Notes under the pieces: model-generated
What the model was told of the DNA's origin: nothing
Seen by the model: the letters and a program-made list of their open reading frames with translations, nothing else
Database searches by the model: none
Part shown: piece by piece, positions 16,497 through 24,768 of the stretch
Position numbering within the stretch: the stretch's first letter is position 1
Layout: every line of letters begins with the position of its first letter
DNA from: FEN-1297 sp964498065
Lineage (GTDB): Bacteria; Bacteroidota; Ignavibacteria; Ignavibacteriales; Ignavibacteriaceae
DNA: 64,000 bases
NCBI GenBank assembly: GCA_964498065.1
Contig: CAZCFZ010000005.1
Coordinates: 1-64,000 of the forward strand
Reading direction: 5' to 3'
Position numbers and translations under genes: made by a program

Positions 16497-17531
16497 TTAT
16501 AATAACAACATTGCATCGCCGTAACTTAAGAAGCGGTAGTTTTCCTTCAAGGCTTTTTTATATGCTTTCATAACCAGATCTGTTCCGGCAAATGCACTAA
16601 CTAACATTAATAAAGTTGATTCGGGGGTATGAAAATTTGTAATTAGCTTGTTAGTAATTTTAAAATCATAAGGGGGATAAATAAATTTATCCGTCCAGCC
16701 GCGGTTAGGTTTAACTAATCCGTCTGCTGTAACACTTGTTTCCAATGCACGGCATGTACTTGTACCTACTACAAAGACATTGTGTTTTGATGTTATGGAC
16801 TTATTAATAATTTCGGCCGACTTATCATGAATTTCAAAATACTCCGAATCCATTTTGTGTTTTGTTAAGTCTTCAACTTCAACAGGTCTGAAAGTTCCAA
16901 GTCCGATATGCAAAATCACCGGAACCACATGAATTCCTTTCTTTTCAATTTTTTGTAAAAGTTTAGGAGTAAAGTGAAGGCCTGCAGTCGGCGCTGCAAC
17001 CGCACCGTCAATCTTAGCATAAACGGTTTGATAATCCTCTTTATCGGAGGCTTCCGGTTCTCTTTTAATGTACGGCGGAAGCGGGGTCAATCCGATTTTT
17101 TCTACCGCCTTGTATACGTTGCCGGGCTGATTAAATCTTACCGTTCTTCCACGCGAAGTGGTGTTATCGATTACCTCACACCAAAGCTTATCATTAAAAT
17201 AAATTTTATTTCCTATTCGTACTTTACGGGCAGGATCAACAATTACATCCCATATACAATCCTCTGCATTTAATTCTCTTAGTAAAAAAACTTCAATTTT
17301 TGCGTTAGTCTTCTCTTTTTTACCGTATAATCTGGCTTGGAAGACACGCGTTTCATTAACCACCAAGACATCGCCCTTTTCCATGTAGCTTACCACATCG
17401 GTAAACACTTTATTTTCAACCTCGTGAGTTTCTTTATTTAAAACCATTAACTTTGCCTTATCCCTTGGTGAAACAGGATATTTAGCTATAGCGGTCTTAG
17501 GCAGGTTATATTTGAAGTCCGATAATTTCAT
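16497..17531 (-). CDS. queA: S-adenosylmethionine:tRNA ribosyltransferase-isomerase
   Basis: QueA transfers and isomerises the ribosyl group of SAM onto preQ1 at the tRNA wobble position, giving epoxyqueuosine. The 344-residue protein opens MKLSDFKYNLPKTAIAKYPV. It contains VNETRVFQARLYGKK, PTAGLHFTPKLLQKI and LHIGLGTFRPVEVEDLTKHKMDSE, all QueA hallmarks, and ends with NFHTPESTLLMLVSAFAG. The upstream steps QueC and QueF are encoded about 20 kb away at 36885-38018. Together they show that this organism makes queuosine de novo, at least from preQ0. Confidence 0.97.
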   Translation of the reverse strand: MKLSDFKYNLPKTAIAKYPVSPRDKAKLMVLNKETHEVENKVFTDVVSYMEKGDVLVVNETRVFQARLYGKKEKTNAKIEVFLLRELNAEDCIWDVIVDPARKVRIGNKIYFNDKLWCEVIDNTTSRGRTVRFNQPGNVYKAVEKIGLTPLPPYIKREPEASDKEDYQTVYAKIDGAVAAPTAGLHFTPKLLQKIEKKGIHVVPVILHIGLGTFRPVEVEDLTKHKMDSEYFEIHDKSAEIINKSITSKHNVFVVGTSTCRALETSVTADGLVKPNRGWTDKFIYPPYDFKITNKLITNFHTPESTLLMLVSAFAGTDLVMKAYKKALKENYRFLSYGDAMLLL

Positions 17532-17563
17532 TCTTCGTTACCTCTTTAATGTGAACTATATGT

Positions 17564-17598
17564 TATTCAAGGGAGCGGATTAACGCCCCCTTAAATAA
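17564..17598 (-). terminator. hairpin after ppdK
   Basis: On the minus strand TTATTTAAGGGGGCG pairs with CGCTCCCTTGAATAA (15 positions, two G-U-type mismatches) around a short TTAATC loop. It begins shortly after the ppdK stop and before queA. There is no strong T tract, so it may attenuate rather than terminate. Confidence 0.5.
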
Positions 17599-17612
17599 CC
17601 GTTATTTACTTT

Positions 17613-20405
17613 TTATTTTTTCTTTTTAGAGACCTTCTTCTTACCCTTGCCGGAAGATTTTGATTTTTTCGGCTTGGAAGATTCAAGTTCCTTAACAACA
17701 GCTCTTGCGGCTGCTAGTCTAGCAATAGGCACCCTGAAAGGTGAACAGCTTACGTAATTTAAACCTGTTCTATGGCAGAATTCTACCGATGACGGCTCAC
17801 CGCCATGCTCGCCACAAATACCTACTTTAAGATCGGATCTGGTCGAACGGCCTTTTTCGGTTCCCATCTTAACTAATTGACCGACACCGTTCTGATCAAG
17901 TACTTCGAAAGGATCGTTCGGCAGAATTTCATTCTGAACATAAAGCGGCAGGAATTTACCCGCGTCATCTCTTGAAAGGCCGAATGTGGTTTGAGTTAAG
18001 TCGTTAGTTCCAAAGCTGAAGAACTCAGCACCTTTTGCAATTTGATCTGCAGTTACTGCGGCGCGAGGCAATTCAATCATTGTCCCAACCAGATATTTTA
18101 ACTTTTGTCCTTTTTCTTTCAGTACTTCCTGAGCAACCCGTCTTACTATTTTTTCCTGGAATTTAAATTCATTCAAATCGCCGACAAGAGGAATCATAAC
18201 TTCCGGATGAACCTTAATTCCTTTAGCTTGAGTATCGCAGGCAGCTTCAAAAATTGCACGCGCCTGCATTTCGGTAATTTCAGGATAAAGTATGCCTAAA
18301 CGGCAGCCCCTGAATCCTAACATAGGATTGAATTCGTGCAAGCTATCGATCTTTTGCTTTAATTTATCAACTGAAATATTCAAAGCTTCGGCAAGTTCAT
18401 TAATTTCTTTTTCCTCGTGAGGTAAAAACTCATGCAGAGGCGGATCTAATGTTCTTATTGTTGTCGGCAATCCGTTCATTACTTCAAATATGCCTGCAAA
18501 ATCCTCTCTTTGAAGCGGCAGCAATTCGGCAAGAGCTGCTTTTCTTTCTTCCAGAGTATCGGAAACTATCATCTTTCTCACAGACATAATTCTATCGCCT
18601 CCGAAGAACATGTGCTCGGTACGGCAAAGGCCTATTCCTTCCGCACCAAATGCGATAGCGTTCGCTGCCTGATCCGGCTGATCTGCATTAGTTCTAATGT
18701 TAAGTCTTCTTAATTTATCAGCCCAGCCCATTAAGCTTGCATAAGTTTGATAAACCGGAGAGTCTTTAGGATCAAGAGTTTTATTAAGCAATACCTGGAT
18801 TACCTCGGAAGGTTTGGTTTCAATTTTACCTGAAATAACTTCACCGGTTGTTCCGTCTAAGGAAATGTAGTCTCCTTCTTTTAAGACAATATCTTTTCCT
18901 TCAACACCGACAGTTCTGTCTCTATAATTTATTTTCAATGAACCGCAGCCGGCGACACAAACTTTTCCCATCTGACGGGCAACTAAAGCAGCATGTGAAG
19001 TCATTCCGCCTCTTGCTGTTAATATACCCTCTGCCGCGTTCATGCCTTTAATATCTTCAGGAGAAGTTTCGATTCTAACAAGAATAACTTTATCTCCATT
19101 ATTTGCCATATCTTCGGCATCTTGAGCACTCAATGCAATTTTACCGGAAGCGGCGCCCGGTCCGGCATTCAATCCCTTTGCTAAAAGTCTGCCTTCCCCA
19201 ACAGCAACCTGCTTTTGGTCAAGATCAAATATAGGTCTTAACAATTGATTCAATTGATTAGGTTCAATTCTATTTATAGCAACTTCTTTTGTGATTAATT
19301 TTTCTTTAACCATGTCAACAGCCATTTTAATAGCAGCGAAGCCTGTTCTCTTGCCTACCCTACATTGAAGCATCCAGAGGTTGCCTTGCTGAATGGTAAA
19401 CTCTATATCCATCATATCTTTATAATGTTTTTCAAGAATATTCCTGATATCATCCAATTGTTTATAAATTTTAGGATCATCTTCTTTTAGTTTTGCAATA
19501 GGAAGAGGGGTTCTAATACCGGCAACAACATCTTCGCCCTGCGCATTGAAAAGATATTCACCGTAAAATAAATTTTTTCCGGCGGCAGGATCTCTTGTAA
19601 AGGCAACACCCGTACCCGAATCTTCTCCCATATTTCCAAATACCATCGACTGAACATTTACTGCTGTTCCCCATTCTGCAGGAATGTTATTTATTTTTCT
19701 GTATATGATAGCTCTTTCGTTATCCCATGATCCGAACACCGCACCAATAGCACCCCACAATTGATCCATCGGTTTTGTAGGAAAATCATTTCCGGTTTTC
19801 TCTTTTATTGCAGCTTTAAATTCTTCAACAAGTTCTTTTAAATGATCTGCAGTTAATTCCGTATCAAACTTAAAGCCGTTGTCATTTTTTTTCTTTTCAA
19901 TAATAACTTCGAACGGATCTTCTTCGTGCTTATCAACGGGTTTTAAGCCCAGTACAACATCACCGTACATTTGAACGAACCTTCTGTAGGAATCATAAGC
20001 AAATCTCGGGTTGTTTGTCTTTTCAATTACACCCTTTACGGTTTCATCATTCAGCCCTAAGTTAAGAATCGTATCCATCATACCGGGCATAGACGCTCTT
20101 GCACCGCTTCTAACAGAAACCAAAAGCGGATTTTTAGCATCACCGAATTTTGCTCCCATTGCGGCTTCGACCTTTTTAAGTGCCGCAAGCACATCTGCTT
20201 TAAGTTCTTTAGGATATTTCTTCTTGTTATTATAAAAGTATGTGCATACATCGGTTGTAATTGTAAATCCCGCAGGAACCGGTAAACCGATATTAACCAT
20301 TTCCGCAAGGTTTGCACCTTTACCACCGAGTAAATTTTTCATTTCGGCTTTTCCTTCAGCCTTTTTATTTCCAAAGAAATAAACGTACTTATTTTTTTTG
20401 GCCAT
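17613..20405 (-). CDS. ppdK: pyruvate, phosphate dikinase
   Basis: PPDK reversibly converts pyruvate, ATP and phosphate to PEP, AMP and pyrophosphate. All three domains are visible. The N-terminal nucleotide-binding part has GGKGANLAEM and VSVRSGARASMPGMMDTILN. The swivelling phosphohistidine domain has GGMTSHAALVARQMGK with His471. The C-terminal PEP/pyruvate TIM barrel ends with SFGTNDLTQTT and the catalytic Cys in GICGEHGGEPSSVEF. At 930 residues it is slightly longer than usual because of a Lys/Ser-rich tail (last 20 or so residues). The ATG follows a good ribosome site. In anaerobes with this enzyme it often works in gluconeogenesis or pyrophosphate-linked glycolysis. Confidence 0.97.
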   Translation of the reverse strand: MAKKNKYVYFFGNKKAEGKAEMKNLLGGKGANLAEMVNIGLPVPAGFTITTDVCTYFYNNKKKYPKELKADVLAALKKVEAAMGAKFGDAKNPLLVSVRSGARASMPGMMDTILNLGLNDETVKGVIEKTNNPRFAYDSYRRFVQMYGDVVLGLKPVDKHEEDPFEVIIEKKKNDNGFKFDTELTADHLKELVEEFKAAIKEKTGNDFPTKPMDQLWGAIGAVFGSWDNERAIIYRKINNIPAEWGTAVNVQSMVFGNMGEDSGTGVAFTRDPAAGKNLFYGEYLFNAQGEDVVAGIRTPLPIAKLKEDDPKIYKQLDDIRNILEKHYKDMMDIEFTIQQGNLWMLQCRVGKRTGFAAIKMAVDMVKEKLITKEVAINRIEPNQLNQLLRPIFDLDQKQVAVGEGRLLAKGLNAGPGAASGKIALSAQDAEDMANNGDKVILVRIETSPEDIKGMNAAEGILTARGGMTSHAALVARQMGKVCVAGCGSLKINYRDRTVGVEGKDIVLKEGDYISLDGTTGEVISGKIETKPSEVIQVLLNKTLDPKDSPVYQTYASLMGWADKLRRLNIRTNADQPDQAANAIAFGAEGIGLCRTEHMFFGGDRIMSVRKMIVSDTLEERKAALAELLPLQREDFAGIFEVMNGLPTTIRTLDPPLHEFLPHEEKEINELAEALNISVDKLKQKIDSLHEFNPMLGFRGCRLGILYPEITEMQARAIFEAACDTQAKGIKVHPEVMIPLVGDLNEFKFQEKIVRRVAQEVLKEKGQKLKYLVGTMIELPRAAVTADQIAKGAEFFSFGTNDLTQTTFGLSRDDAGKFLPLYVQNEILPNDPFEVLDQNGVGQLVKMGTEKGRSTRSDLKVGICGEHGGEPSSVEFCHRTGLNYVSCSPFRVPIARLAAARAVVKELESSKPKKSKSSGKGKKKVSKKKK

Positions 20406-20519
20406 TTTTTCTTTTCCTCCAAATTAAGTTTTCGTGAATAATTACATTTTTTCCTGTTTTTATAAATGTACAGCTCATTTTTAATTAATTATTTTTTCTC
20501 ATCTCCCGTTTCTAAAGTG

Positions 20520-21566
20520 TTAATTAAATATTTTTAATAAAAATTCCTTAAAGCTCTCAGGCTCATCCATTTCCAATTCAATTTTTAAATAGAAAATATC
20601 AATATCGTCAAGCTCATTGGAATATTTCGAAAGCTTTACAGCATCCTTCTCCGTTGTTACTACGGAGTGAGAATTAGTTGAATAAAACTCTTTTCTTATC
20701 CGCTGCACTTCTTTCAAGGTATAATACTTATGATCTCTGAATATTATCTGATTTTGAGTATCAACGTTTGTCTTTTTAAGCACATTAATAAAAGAATACG
20801 GATTTGCTATCCCGGATACCACCAGACTTTTTTGTCCTTCAAAGTCTTCAATATTATAATTTATTTTCTTTTTAACATCGTAAAAGCATATTGCTTTATA
20901 GTATGCGGTAAACAAATTCTTATTTTCAAAATATTTCTTCAAGTGATCCGGAACTTCTTTTTTCCCAGAAAATTTGCGATTGATTACTATTGCATCAGCT
21001 CTCTTTAATGAATCAAACGGCTCCCGCATAATTCCGGTCGGCAATAAATTTTGATTCGTAAAAGACTTATCATGCAGGAATCTTTGTTCACAAAGCAATA
21101 AGTTTACATCCCGCTCAATCCATCTATGCTGAAAAGCATCGTCAAGTATAACTGCATTTATTTTGGTTTCTTTTATAAGATTCTCGGCACCCAAAACTCG
21201 GTTTTCGGAGACTGCTGCAGGCACTTTACATTCCGATGCAGTATGAAATATTTCATCACCGCATAAATCCACCGAGGTTAAAATCCGATCGCCTTTCGAA
21301 ACCAATATATAGCCTTTGGACTTTCTGCCGTAACCCCGGCTTAAGACTCCTGCTCTTATATCCTGCTGCTTTAACAGATTAGATAAGTAAATCACCATTG
21401 GAGTTTTACCGGAACCGCCGACGGTAATATTTCCAACCGAAATAATTTTAGCATCAACTTTTTGAGACTTAAAGATTTTTTTGTCAAAGAACCAATTTCT
21501 AATTCTAACTGATACCGCATAAACGGGAACAAACGGATATAATAATATTTTCAATAGATCAACCAT
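20520..21566 (-). CDS. lpxK: tetraacyldisaccharide 4'-kinase
   Basis: LpxK phosphorylates the 4' position of the lipid A disaccharide at the inner membrane. The 348-residue protein has an N-terminal membrane-associated helix (LLKILLYPFVPVYAVSVRI). The Walker A variant VGNITVGGSGKTPM follows near residues 45-58, then VLSRGYGRKSKGY and VILDDAFQHRWIERDVNLLL, the LpxK signature. It is 22 bases downstream of a DUF374 acyltransferase, which in turn overlaps lpxB, so three envelope-lipid genes form an operon. A complete lipid A pathway is implied even though lpxA, C and D are outside the window. Confidence 0.95.
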   Translation of the reverse strand: MVDLLKILLYPFVPVYAVSVRIRNWFFDKKIFKSQKVDAKIISVGNITVGGSGKTPMVIYLSNLLKQQDIRAGVLSRGYGRKSKGYILVSKGDRILTSVDLCGDEIFHTASECKVPAAVSENRVLGAENLIKETKINAVILDDAFQHRWIERDVNLLLCEQRFLHDKSFTNQNLLPTGIMREPFDSLKRADAIVINRKFSGKKEVPDHLKKYFENKNLFTAYYKAICFYDVKKKINYNIEDFEGQKSLVVSGIANPYSFINVLKKTNVDTQNQIIFRDHKYYTLKEVQRIRKEFYSTNSHSVVTTEKDAVKLSKYSNELDDIDIFYLKIELEMDEPESFKEFLLKIFN

Positions 21567-21588
21567 ACCAAATCATATCAAAGTTAAT

Positions 21589-22248
21589 TTACCATAATAC
21601 ATTTGCTTCATTATGCAGTTTATTTAATTCGTGTTCACAATCTTCTATCATTTTTGAAGTATCATCATAATTGAGATCGCTTTTTATTTGAACCGGATTC
21701 GAATAAATAACTTTCACTCTTGAAAAGAATTTCGGTATTTCAAATTTATCCCAGCTTTTTAATATCCTTTTTTTCTCATGACCTATTCCGACCAAAACCA
21801 AAGGAAGACCGCTCTTTTTTGCCGTTACCACAGCCCCTGCTTTTAATTTATGAATAGGTCCCTTCGGCCCGTCGGGAGTAATAGCAATTGAATAATTATT
21901 TTTTGCATAGTCTACCATAATTCCTAATGCTACATTACCGCCTGCCGTGCTTGAACCTCTCACAACTTCATATTTCCAGCCTTTTAATATCCTGGCAAGA
22001 AGATCACCGTCTTTGCTTTTGCTTATCAAGGCGGCAAAATTTTTATTCCTGCTTAAATACCAGGGTATAAGCATTGAGCCATGCCAGAATGCAAGCACGT
22101 ATTTCTTTCCGTTCTTATCCAGTTCATCAATTACATTTTTATTCACGTATGCAATCCGTAAAGTCTTACAAAGAACATTAACAACATTAAAAAGGAAATA
22201 ATTTCCTATAAATCTTAAAGTATCCTGCCTAATTTTTCTAAGCTTCAT
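21589..22248 (-). CDS. lysophospholipid acyltransferase family protein (DUF374-like)
   Basis: This 219-residue protein shows the DUF374/LPLAT pattern. AFWHGSMLIPWYL supplies the catalytic-type His, ALISKSKDGDLLARILKG is followed by VVRGSSTAGG, and ITPDGPKGPIHKLKAGAV follows. A hydrophobic N-terminal segment fits membrane association. Members of this family are commonly found with lpxK and kdtA and are thought to add a fatty acyl chain during lipid A or lysolipid metabolism. The ATG lies ten bases inside the end of lpxB, and lpxK follows after 22 bases. The exact acceptor is not known. Confidence 0.85.
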   Translation of the reverse strand: MKLRKIRQDTLRFIGNYFLFNVVNVLCKTLRIAYVNKNVIDELDKNGKKYVLAFWHGSMLIPWYLSRNKNFAALISKSKDGDLLARILKGWKYEVVRGSSTAGGNVALGIMVDYAKNNYSIAITPDGPKGPIHKLKAGAVVTAKKSGLPLVLVGIGHEKKRILKSWDKFEIPKFFSRVKVIYSNPVQIKSDLNYDDTSKMIEDCEHELNKLHNEANVLW

Positions 22249-23374
22249 TCATTAGCGCATAAATTGCTTTAGCAGCTTTTTTAGATGCGCCTTCACTCCC
22301 TAATTTTTCCTTAATACATGCCAACTTATTTTTAACGGCATTATATAGATTTTTATCCGATAAAATTTTTTTACACTCTTTATAAATTGATTGTTCATTC
22401 ACTTCGTTTTGAATCAATTCTGCCGCCACTTTCTCACCGGCAATAATGTTAACCATCCCTATGTTATCAACTTTTATCAAATTCTTGCCGATTAAATATG
22501 TTAAATAGCTCGTTTTATAAACAATGACCATTGGAAGCTCGAATAATCCGGCTTCCAGTGTAGAAGTTCCGGATTTTACGATTCCGAATTTTGCATATTT
22601 AAGAAGATCGTATGTCCGGTCTTTAATAACTTTAAAGTTCCTCAAGTTTGTAATTCGATTAAATATATTATCATCAATATTAGGTGAACAAGCGGCAACA
22701 ACCTGAAGATTAAAATCATCTGCTAATTTTTCAGCAGCCTTAATACATTCGGGAAAAATTTTTTCGACTTCATGATTTCTGCTTCCCGGAAGTATCAATA
22801 ACAATTCCTTTTCCTTATCAAGATTAAATTTATTATACAATTCATCCTTTGATAAAAAATCGTATTCTTTTACCCTCTCAAGCAAGGGATGACCCACAAA
22901 TTCAACATCAACTCCGGCATTTTTATAAAGCTTTTCTTCAAACGGGAAAACGACAAGCATCTTGTTGATTAATTTTTTAATTTTTTGAATCCTGCCTGCA
23001 CCCCAAGCCCAAATCTGCGGCGATATATAATAAATCAGATTTATGTTGAGCTTTTTTAATTTTTTTGCTATGCTTAAATTAAAACCAGGATAATCTATCA
23101 GAACGACATTTTTTATTTTGTTTTCAACTGCTTTTTTTATCAAGTTATTCTGAACATCTTTAATGAACGGCAGGTGCTTAACCACTTCAACAAAGCCCAG
23201 GAATGCCATTTTATTTATATGATAAATAATATTCATCCCGGCAGCCTTCATTTTGTCACCGCCTATGCCGAAAATATTTATTTCGCTGTCAATGGCTTTT
23301 AACTCTTTAATTAAAGAAGCTCCGTGCAAATCACCCGAAACTTCACCGGCTATTATCATTAAATTTTTACTCAA
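22238..23374 (-). CDS. lpxB: lipid-A-disaccharide synthase
   Basis: LpxB condenses UDP-2,3-diacylglucosamine with lipid X to form the lipid A disaccharide. The 378-residue GT19 enzyme starts with IIAGEVSGDLHGASLIKEL and has FGIGGDKMKAAGM and KMAFLGFVEVVKHLPFI. YYISPQIWAWGAGRI is the strongest signature, and FEEKLYKNAGVDVEFVGHPL follows. GSR.HEVEK and KSGTSTLEAGLFELPMVIVYK form the UDP-sugar site. The start ATG leads directly into the conserved region. It overlaps the downstream DUF374 acyltransferase by about ten bases. Confidence 0.96.
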   Translation of the reverse strand: MSKNLMIIAGEVSGDLHGASLIKELKAIDSEINIFGIGGDKMKAAGMNIIYHINKMAFLGFVEVVKHLPFIKDVQNNLIKKAVENKIKNVVLIDYPGFNLSIAKKLKKLNINLIYYISPQIWAWGAGRIQKIKKLINKMLVVFPFEEKLYKNAGVDVEFVGHPLLERVKEYDFLSKDELYNKFNLDKEKELLLILPGSRNHEVEKIFPECIKAAEKLADDFNLQVVAACSPNIDDNIFNRITNLRNFKVIKDRTYDLLKYAKFGIVKSGTSTLEAGLFELPMVIVYKTSYLTYLIGKNLIKVDNIGMVNIIAGEKVAAELIQNEVNEQSIYKECKKILSDKNLYNAVKNKLACIKEKLGSEGASKKAAKAIYALMNEA

Positions 23375-23400
23375 ATTACTTTTTCATTAATTAAACTGTA

Positions 23401-23988
23401 TTAAAATCTGCGAAAGAACCAAATAAGTAAAATAGTTATAGTAACTAATCCAAAAGCTTGTAATGTTCTTTTTTCGGATTTTAATCCGCCCTTCCAGTTA
23501 AGAGGAGGCTGCTGAACATTTTTAACCTTGTAAGGAACAAGCTTCGGAAAAAACCTCGGAACGTTTTTAATATATGCTTCATAATCTTTACCGTATGCGT
23601 TTGCAAGAAAACCCTCTTCTTCTTTAACAATAAAATGATATTGAACGAAGAAGAAAATTATTGCAACAATTTGTAAATAAGGAAAAATTGCAAAAGACAT
23701 TATTCCAAGACCGAGATAGAGCAAAATATTTCCGACGTACAATGGATTGCGTACATAGCCAAAAGGGCCGCTTACAATCAAAAAAGTTCCGCCGACACTC
23801 CCGGTTGTTCTTGTTTCGCTGCCTGCCCAGCTTACCCCCCAGAATCTTATTAACTCTCCGGTTAGAGCAATTATAAATCCGATTATCAGACTCCATACGT
23901 TTGCATCTTCAAAAAAGAACATTAAAAGTAAAAACGGTATTGGTGTATAACTTCTGTACTTAAAAAATTTTGATGCAATTGCAGACAT
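23401..23988 (-). CDS. integral membrane methyltransferase, isoprenylcysteine carboxyl methyltransferase (ICMT/PEMT) type
   Basis: This 195-residue membrane protein has four or five hydrophobic segments. The family signature GPFGYVRNPLYVGNILLYLGLG appears mid-chain, and the C-terminal motif is KEEEGFLANAYGKDYEAYIKNVPRFFP; both belong to ICMT/phospholipid methyltransferase-like proteins that use SAM. Bacterial members methylate diverse lipids or isoprenoid substrates, and the substrate here is unknown. It lies 26 bases upstream of lpxB on the same strand and about 40 bases after the HAD phosphatase, suggesting a lipid-related role. The last 20 residues form an additional hydrophobic tail. Confidence 0.82.
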   Translation of the reverse strand: MSAIASKFFKYRSYTPIPFLLLMFFFEDANVWSLIIGFIIALTGELIRFWGVSWAGSETRTTGSVGGTFLIVSGPFGYVRNPLYVGNILLYLGLGIMSFAIFPYLQIVAIIFFFVQYHFIVKEEEGFLANAYGKDYEAYIKNVPRFFPKLVPYKVKNVQQPPLNWKGGLKSEKRTLQAFGLVTITILLIWFFRRF

Positions 23989-24031
23989 TAATTTATTTTT
24001 TCACTTTCATAGGAAAATATTTTAACAAATT

Positions 24032-24751
24032 TTATTCGTTTATATACAATTCTCTTCTTTTCAATTCAGCCTGGTATCTCTTTTTTAATCTTTTTCTTGA
24101 TTTTAATTCATCTATTTTAGCTATAATATCGTTAAAATTATCAAACGGGAAATATGTAATTCGTTCTACTTCGCAATACTTAAGCAAGTCGTCTTTTGCA
24201 AAAATAAAATCACAAAACTGAACCGTATATTTGTCCGAGTTTCCATCGCCAATAAATATTGTAAATTCATCTTCACCGCTGTTGTTAATGATATGATTTC
24301 TTTTGCAGTTTGCCGAGCTTGTACAGTTATGATCGAAGTAAGGAAAAGACGGAACAAGTTTGTTGTTAGAATCAATTTCCAGCTTATTGGAAAAGCACCT
24401 TATATCTTTAAGATTTTCTTTTTCAAAAACCTTTTCGATGTAATAGTCAAATCCGTCGCTAATAACAAACAATTCCATTTTATTCTTTTTACAATAGTCA
24501 ACCAGGTTGTGAAAAGTATGATCAATTTCCATTGAGTCAATAAATTTATCGAGATTATTTCTTGTTAGATTTTCAACAGACTCGCAAAGAGAAAGCCAGC
24601 ATTGTTTAGCGGTAATTTCGTCGCTTAATAATTTAATTATTATACCTTCAACCTTATCTTTATTGCCGAATTTTCTAAAAATTTCCTCACCGATATCTTG
24701 CTTTGAAATTGTGCCGTCGAAATCAACAAATATTTTAAATACTTTTTCCAC
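24032..24751 (-). CDS. HAD-superfamily phosphatase, MtnX/SerB-like
   Basis: This 239-residue HAD phosphatase has the nucleophile motif VDFDGTISKQDIGEEIF (Asp in DxDGT), a motif II region VISDGFDYYIEKVF and motif III/IV FIGDGNSDKYTVQFCDFIFAK. The pattern is that of HAD-IB enzymes close to MtnX (methionine salvage) or phosphoserine-like phosphatases. There are cysteines in NCTSSANCKRN near residues 145-155, which may bind metal. No methionine-salvage genes are next to it. It begins 18 bases after the stop of the large secreted gene at 24769. Substrate is undetermined. Confidence 0.8.
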   Translation of the reverse strand: MEKVFKIFVDFDGTISKQDIGEEIFRKFGNKDKVEGIIIKLLSDEITAKQCWLSLCESVENLTRNNLDKFIDSMEIDHTFHNLVDYCKKNKMELFVISDGFDYYIEKVFEKENLKDIRCFSNKLEIDSNNKLVPSFPYFDHNCTSSANCKRNHIINNSGEDEFTIFIGDGNSDKYTVQFCDFIFAKDDLLKYCEVERITYFPFDNFNDIIAKIDELKSRKRLKKRYQAELKRRELYINE

Positions 24752-24768
24752 TTATATAGAACCGAATT